The notes under the pieces were generated by a model. That model was not told the origin of the DNA. It did not search any database and saw only the letters and a list, made by a program, of their open reading frames with translations. From an uncultured Collinsella sp. (lineage in GTDB: Bacteria > Actinomycetota > Coriobacteriia > Coriobacteriales > Coriobacteriaceae), in assembly GCA_900541015.1 (NCBI GenBank), contig UQIB01000017.1, forward strand, positions 1 through 52,752: a stretch of 52,752 bases of DNA, given 5' to 3'. Each line of letters begins with the position of its first letter. Position 1 is the stretch's first letter. This document shows, in pieces, positions 48,948-52,752 of this stretch. A program made the position numbers and the translations under genes.

Positions 48948-50255
48948 ATGAGCAAGACAATAGTTAGGCCCACGCTTTCGCTGGGCAACCACATCTATCT
49001 GTATCGCCTGCTGCGCGATGCGATTGGATGTGGCAAGCAAACGTTTATGACGCAGGTCGAGGAGGCGCTCGCCGCTGGCGACATGACCGCTTATGACCTG
49101 GGCTTCGAGTCCACGCGCGAGCTGCTCGAGGAGCTCGACGACTGCATTAAGCTGACCGTCTTTAAAGGTGGCCGCCTGTATGCCACGGTCATCGCCAACG
49201 AGGCCTGGGATGCTGCGCTTGCCAAGGGCGAGGACAAGCCCAAGACCGCCAAGGGCGCCAAGCAGTCCTACAAAAAGAAAAAGCGCGGTGAGAAGGACCT
49301 CAAGGCCGTGCGCCCCAAGCACGTTAAGCGTCCCGAGCCCGAAGCCATGGTTGAAGCCGCGCCGGAACCCGAGCCCGAGACAGAGATCGAAGTTGCTATT
49401 GAGGTAACGGCAGAAGCCGAAACCGAAATCGCCGCCACGACCGATTCCGAAGTCATATCCGAGCAGGAAGCCACTGTGGAGCTCAACGAAGCGCCCAAGT
49501 CGACAACCGAAGAAGCCGCTGACCAACCCGAGCCGTCTGCGTTCCAAAACAGCGATGTCTTTGGCGACGAGGCCGAGAACGATCAGTCCGACAAGCCCGC
49601 AGATCAAGACGCTACCGAGTCGACACCGGAGCCCGAGACGCCGCAGCCCGCCATCTCGCTCACGGTCGTCTATGACCCCGAGAACGCCAACGCCGGCATC
49701 ACCACCATGGCATCCACGCCCATCGAAGCAAAGTCGAGCGTCGAGAACGAGGACGCGACGCAGGTTGAGGTTGAAACCGCAGCTGCAGACGCGCCCGTCA
49801 CCGTGGAGCCCGCAGATTCCACGATCAAGCCGGAAGCGACGCCGGAGCCCGCACCCGTCATCGAATCCGTGCCCACCTCTGCTTGCGGCCAAATTCCCGC
49901 ACCGGCACCGGCTTCGGCACCCGCAGCGGCCCCAACCCCCGCACCCGCAGCACCGACCATCCCCGAGGACTTCCCCATCGATTTCGCAACCGAGGTCTTC
50001 TGCCCCGGCCCGCTTCTGCACCAGCTGTCGACCTATCTCCCCTACGGCGCCGATACCCTCGGCATTGTCGGCGAGTACTACTGGATCGCCCGCGAGCGCG
50101 GTACCATCGAGGCCGCGCGAAACCGCGCAAGCTTCCCCCTGCGCTACACGCAGGCCGGCGAGCGCCACGAAGTCACCGTGCGCATTCGCCGCAACACCAC
50201 CGGTGGTCTCGGATCCACCTGGGCCATCGATAAAGTCGAAGAACCCGAGCAGTAA
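48948..50255 (+). CDS. Protein with LOTUS-like N-terminal domain, long acidic linker and conserved C-terminal domain
   Basis: 435 residues. Residues about 1-90 (NHIYLYRLLRDAIG... then ESTRELLEELDDCIKLTVFKGGRLYATVI) resemble a winged-helix LOTUS/OST-HTH-like fold. A Lys-rich patch (KQSYKKKKRGEK) follows, then about 215 residues of Pro/Glu/Ala/Thr-rich, largely acidic linker. The C-terminal 95 residues (DFPIDFATEVFCPGPLLHQL, GIVGEYYWIARERG, SFPLRYTQAGERHEVTVRIRRN) form a compact domain I could not name. RNA binding is a guess from the basic patch and fold. RBS AGAGGAG. Confidence 0.65.
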   Translation: MSKTIVRPTLSLGNHIYLYRLLRDAIGCGKQTFMTQVEEALAAGDMTAYDLGFESTRELLEELDDCIKLTVFKGGRLYATVIANEAWDAALAKGEDKPKTAKGAKQSYKKKKRGEKDLKAVRPKHVKRPEPEAMVEAAPEPEPETEIEVAIEVTAEAETEIAATTDSEVISEQEATVELNEAPKSTTEEAADQPEPSAFQNSDVFGDEAENDQSDKPADQDATESTPEPETPQPAISLTVVYDPENANAGITTMASTPIEAKSSVENEDATQVEVETAAADAPVTVEPADSTIKPEATPEPAPVIESVPTSACGQIPAPAPASAPAAAPTPAPAAPTIPEDFPIDFATEVFCPGPLLHQLSTYLPYGADTLGIVGEYYWIARERGTIEAARNRASFPLRYTQAGERHEVTVRIRRNTTGGLGSTWAIDKVEEPEQ

Positions 50256-50260
50256 CGACA

Positions 50261-50300
50261 AACGGCTCAAATCCAAATCAGGATTTGAGCCGTTTTTATT
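50261..50300 (+). terminator. Terminator after the LOTUS-like gene
   Basis: Perfect 13-bp stem ACGGCTCAAATCC / GGATTTGAGCCGT followed by TTTTATTTG. Confidence 0.92.
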
Positions 50301-50326
50301 TGTTGATGTTGCGTAACCAACAGCGA

Positions 50327-50426
50327 GCGGGCCGCAAGTGCCCCAGGTTGCCGTGAAAGAGGAGCGACGCGTACTTCGGTACGCGAGCGACGGCTTGAAC
50401 GGCAAGATGGGGTGCTTGCGACCCGC
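50327..50426. repeat. Nested palindrome B2
   Basis: Arms 50327-50354 and 50399-50426 pair with four mismatches over 28 bp; centre is GCGTACTTCGGTACGC. Reverse-complemented, the core (CACCCCATCTTG...CCGTCGCTCGCGTACC...TCGCTCCTCTT...CAACCTGGGGC) aligns with B1 at 24364. A further outer pair, GCGTAAC (50311-50317) with GTTACGC (50440-50446), overlaps the ettA terminator. Confidence 0.8.
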
Positions 50427-50439
50427 GCAGCGTCGAGCA

Positions 50440-50466
50440 GTTACGCGGTTTGGAAAACCGCGTAAC
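50440..50466 (-). terminator. Hairpin after ettA
   Basis: GTTACGCGGTTT-TGG-AAAACCGCGTAAC type stem immediately after the ettA stop; arms identical to those of the dapH hairpin at 40613-40640. No U-tract. Confidence 0.55.
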
Positions 50467-50469
50467 GAT

Positions 50470-52149
50470 CTAGTCGCGCGTCAGCTTGCGGTGAATACGA
50501 TGCGGCTGGGCTGCGTCCTCGCCCAGGCGCTCGATACGGTTGGCCTGATAGGCCTCGAAGTTGCCCTCAAACCAATACCAGTTGCCCGGGTTCTCGTCGG
50601 TGCCCTCCCACGCCAGGATGTGCGTGGCGACGCGGTCCAGGAACATACGGTCGTGGCTAATGACCACCGAGCAGCCCGGGAACTCGAGCAGTGCCGCCTC
50701 GAGAGAGGACAGCGTCTCGACGTCGAGATCGTTCGTGGGCTCGTCGAGAAGCAGCAGGTTGCCGCCCTGCTTGAGCGTAAGCGCCAGGTTCAGACGGTTG
50801 CGCTCGCCACCGGATAGTACGCCGGCGCGCTTCTGCTGGTCCTGGCCCTTAAAGCCAAAGCTCGCCACATAAGCGCGGCTCGGAACCTCGGTCTCGCCGA
50901 CCATCATGTGGTCCAGGCCATCCGAGACGACCTCCCACAGGTTCTTGTCGGGGTCGATGCCGGAACGGTTCTGATCGACATAGGAGATCTTGACGGTCTC
51001 GCCCACCTCGAGCTCACCCGAAGTCAGCGGCTCCAGACCCACAATCGTCTTGAACAGCGTGGTCTTACCGACACCGTTGGGGCCGATGACGCCCACGATG
51101 CCGTTGCGCGGCAGGGTGAACGAAAGGTCATCAATGAGCACGCGGCCATCGAACTCCTTGTGCAGGTGATGGGCCTCGAGCACCTTGTTGCCCAGACGCG
51201 GGCCCACAGGGATGCGGATGTCGGTCCAGTCGAGCTTCTGGCTTGCGCGGGCCTCGGCCTCCATCTCCTCGTAGCGAGCCAGACGGGCCTTGTTCTTGGC
51301 CTGACGAGCCTTGGGCGAGCTGCGCACCCACTCGAGCTCGGCCTCCATGCGCTTGGCGAGCTTGGCATCGCGGTTACCCTGAGCCTCGATACGGGCGGCC
51401 TTGGTCTCCAGATACGTGGAGTAGTTGCCCTTGTAGGGATAGAGGTGACCGCGGTCGACCTCGCAGATCCACTCGGCAACGTTATCCAAGAAGTAACGGT
51501 CGTGCGTGACGGCCAGCACGGCACCCTGGTAGTTATGCAGGAAGTGCTCGAGCCACAGGATCGACTCGGCGTCCAGGTGGTTCGTGGGCTCGTCGAGCAA
51601 CAGCAGGTCGGGAGCCTCGAGCAGCAGCTTGCACAGGGCCACGCGACGGCGCTCGCCGCCGGAAAGCACGTTGACCGGCATGTCGGAATCGGGCAGCTGC
51701 AGGGCGTCCATGGCCTGACCGAGCTTGGAATCGATATCCCAGCCGTCGGCGGCGTCGATCTCGTCCTGGAGCTTGCCCATCTCGGCCATGAGGGCATCCA
51801 TGTCGCAGTCCGGGTCGCACATCTCCTCGCCGATTTTGTTGAAGCGATCGACCTTGGCGATCATGTCGCCAAATGCCATGCGCACGTTCTCGATGACGGT
51901 CTTGTCGTCGTCGAGCGGCGGCTCCTGCTGCAGGATGCCCACGGTGTAGCCGGGGGTGAGCCTGGCATCGCCGTTGGAGACCTCCTCGATGCCGGCCATG
52001 ATCTTGAGCAGGGTCGACTTGCCCATACCGTTGGGGCCCACGACGCCGATCTTGGCACCGGGGTAGAAGCTCAGGGTCACGTCGTCAAGGATTACCTTGT
52101 CGCCATGGGCCTTGCGAGCCTGATACATCTGGTAGATAAACTCCGCCAT
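50470..52149 (-). CDS. ettA: Energy-dependent translational throttle protein EttA (ABC-F)
   Basis: 559 residues, soluble ABC-F ATPase without membrane segments. Two ATP sites: Walker A GPNGMGKS and GPNGVGKT, signatures LSGGERRRVAL and LSGGERNRLNL, Walker B LLLLDEPTNHLDAES and LLLLDEPTNDLDVET. The linker (WVRSSPKARQAKNKARLARYEEM) is the P-site-tRNA interaction motif of EttA-type proteins. It binds the ribosomal E site and gates the first translocation step according to ATP level. Start ATG at 52149 has only a weak, distant GAAAGGA. Confidence 0.94.
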   Translation of the reverse strand: MAEFIYQMYQARKAHGDKVILDDVTLSFYPGAKIGVVGPNGMGKSTLLKIMAGIEEVSNGDARLTPGYTVGILQQEPPLDDDKTVIENVRMAFGDMIAKVDRFNKIGEEMCDPDCDMDALMAEMGKLQDEIDAADGWDIDSKLGQAMDALQLPDSDMPVNVLSGGERRRVALCKLLLEAPDLLLLDEPTNHLDAESILWLEHFLHNYQGAVLAVTHDRYFLDNVAEWICEVDRGHLYPYKGNYSTYLETKAARIEAQGNRDAKLAKRMEAELEWVRSSPKARQAKNKARLARYEEMEAEARASQKLDWTDIRIPVGPRLGNKVLEAHHLHKEFDGRVLIDDLSFTLPRNGIVGVIGPNGVGKTTLFKTIVGLEPLTSGELEVGETVKISYVDQNRSGIDPDKNLWEVVSDGLDHMMVGETEVPSRAYVASFGFKGQDQQKRAGVLSGGERNRLNLALTLKQGGNLLLLDEPTNDLDVETLSSLEAALLEFPGCSVVISHDRMFLDRVATHILAWEGTDENPGNWYWFEGNFEAYQANRIERLGEDAAQPHRIHRKLTRD

Positions 52150-52333
52150 TTGCCTGTTTTATCCTTTCTACCTGCTGTTTCCCTATTCTTGATTCGCTTT
52201 AGTGGAAACGAAATAAGGAAATCAGCTCTGAAACGTAACGAAAAAGGGGCATGGTTGCCCACACCCCCTAATACTACCTGGGAAAAGTCCCCCGGAACAT
52301 ACTATGAACTGCGTACGCTAGTTTTCCGCAACC

Positions 52334-52752
52334 TTAGCGAACGGCCCGCTGCGATTTGCGCCACAGCAGATACGAGTAGACGTAGACGGCTCCGACCGAA
52401 CCAAACGCCAGAACCGCAATCACCGCGGCGACGACTTCACTCGAAAGCACGCTGCCTGCCACGCCCATCACAATCAGGCCAATACCCAGTACCATAAAGC
52501 AGGCGCCGCCAAAACGCTGCGTACGGCGCCAGTTCTCGGGATCGGCAAGCGCCCAAGGTGTCTTGATACCGAGCGTATAGTTCTGCTTCACACGCGGCAA
52601 ATAGTTGCCTACGCCGATGAACAGCAAACCGACAACACCGGAAATCAGCACGTTAACCGAACCGACCGCCGGCACCACGCCCCAGACCGTAAGCTCTCCC
52701 AGCCAGCTTATGGCGCACATGAACAAGGTGAAGGCGATTACGAAGCCCTGGT
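52334..52752 (-). CDS. SdpI-family membrane protein, N-terminus outside window (partial)
   Basis: The frame is open through the right edge, with residues QGFVIAFTLFMCAISWLGE... at the border, so the visible 139 codons are a C-terminal fragment. It contains the SdpI C-terminal domain landmark NYLPRVKQNYTLGIKTPWAL followed by ENWRRTQRFGG and three to four hydrophobic helices. SdpI-type proteins give immunity to the SDP toxin and signal in Bacillus; many homologs have unknown function. Nothing convincing lies between it and ettA besides a promoter-sized gap. Confidence 0.85.
   Translation of the reverse strand, partial: QGFVIAFTLFMCAISWLGELTVWGVVPAVGSVNVLISGVVGLLFIGVGNYLPRVKQNYTLGIKTPWALADPENWRRTQRFGGACFMVLGIGLIVMGVAGSVLSSEVVAAVIAVLAFGSVGAVYVYSYLLWRKSQRAVR

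Noticed and set aside
48804..50405. 533-codon Gly/Arg/Leu-rich open frame antisense to the LOTUS-like gene
   Set aside because: Mirror of the Pro/Glu-rich linker codons; runs through terminators and palindrome B2.
1..52752. tRNA, rRNA, CRISPR, prophage or IS elements
   Set aside because: No cloverleaf-like segments, repeat-spacer arrays, transposase or integrase frames were seen on either strand.

Overview
This window looks like a chromosomal segment from a high-GC member of the Coriobacteriia, most likely Collinsella. The basis is overall gene content and codon use: fermentative pta/ackA/ldh genes, an arginine deiminase start, an acetyl-type diaminopimelate (DAP) pathway, an ECF transporter and secreted coiled-coil wall hydrolases. 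This is inference from protein recognition; there is no rRNA or tRNA in the window to confirm it. I see no prophage, insertion sequence, CRISPR array or tRNA. Most of the window is ordinary, densely packed core genome.

Layout. 1-53: start of arcA (minus). 604-6769: polyphosphate kinase, a 23S rRNA m5U methyltransferase, a DJ-1/PfpI protein, Maf and a P1-type peptidase (plus). 7142-9368: glycosyltransferase and UDP-galactopyranose mutase (minus). 9600-13652: pta facing two tandem acetate kinases. 13773-15944: an MFS exporter and LysR regulator of more AT-rich composition. 15986-20149: HIT protein, exonuclease VII, YugP-like protease and RNase D (minus). 20248-23377: a lipid/diacylglycerol kinase, a 30-residue membrane peptide and a secreted C69 dipeptidase. 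23571-27061: a Trp-Trp-Trp leader peptide with terminator, then a complete ECF transporter (S component, fused double ATPase, T component). 27187-29274: aspartate/glutamate racemase and an ATP-grasp ligase resembling D-aspartate ligase. 29509-35139: MOSC protein, coiled-coil wall hydrolase, membrane Ser/Thr kinase with HTH partner, DUF4352 lipoprotein, small membrane protein and a HigBA-type toxin-antitoxin. 35242-40610: M20D amidohydrolase divergent from a lysine-riboswitch-controlled lysA-dapA (one fused ORF), dapB and dapH. 40852-52752: nucleoid-associated protein, DUF2974-like hydrolase, ldh, an aminotransferase, NAD synthetase, two poorly characterised proteins, EttA and a partial SdpI-family protein.

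How genes work together. Lysine/DAP synthesis is nearly complete here: dapA, dapB, dapH and lysA in a row, with an M20D hydrolase and a DapL/PatA-like aminotransferase nearby that could supply the deacetylase and transaminase steps. The racemase and ATP-grasp ligase form a plausible pair for a D-Asp cross-bridge. The leader peptide points to tryptophan as the ECF substrate.

Most interesting signals: (i) a ribosome-mediated Trp attenuator in front of an ECF transporter; (ii) the LysA-DapA fusion with an internal Shine-Dalgarno and start; (iii) several 95-127 bp nested palindromes whose cores are shared between loci while their long outer arms are locus-specific; (iv) a perfect 14-bp hairpin that buries the ribosome binding site of the DUF4352 lipoprotein; (v) two mutually exclusive hairpins inside the ECF locus; (vi) a 22-bp REP-like sequence in inverted orientation on both sides of the DUF2974 gene.
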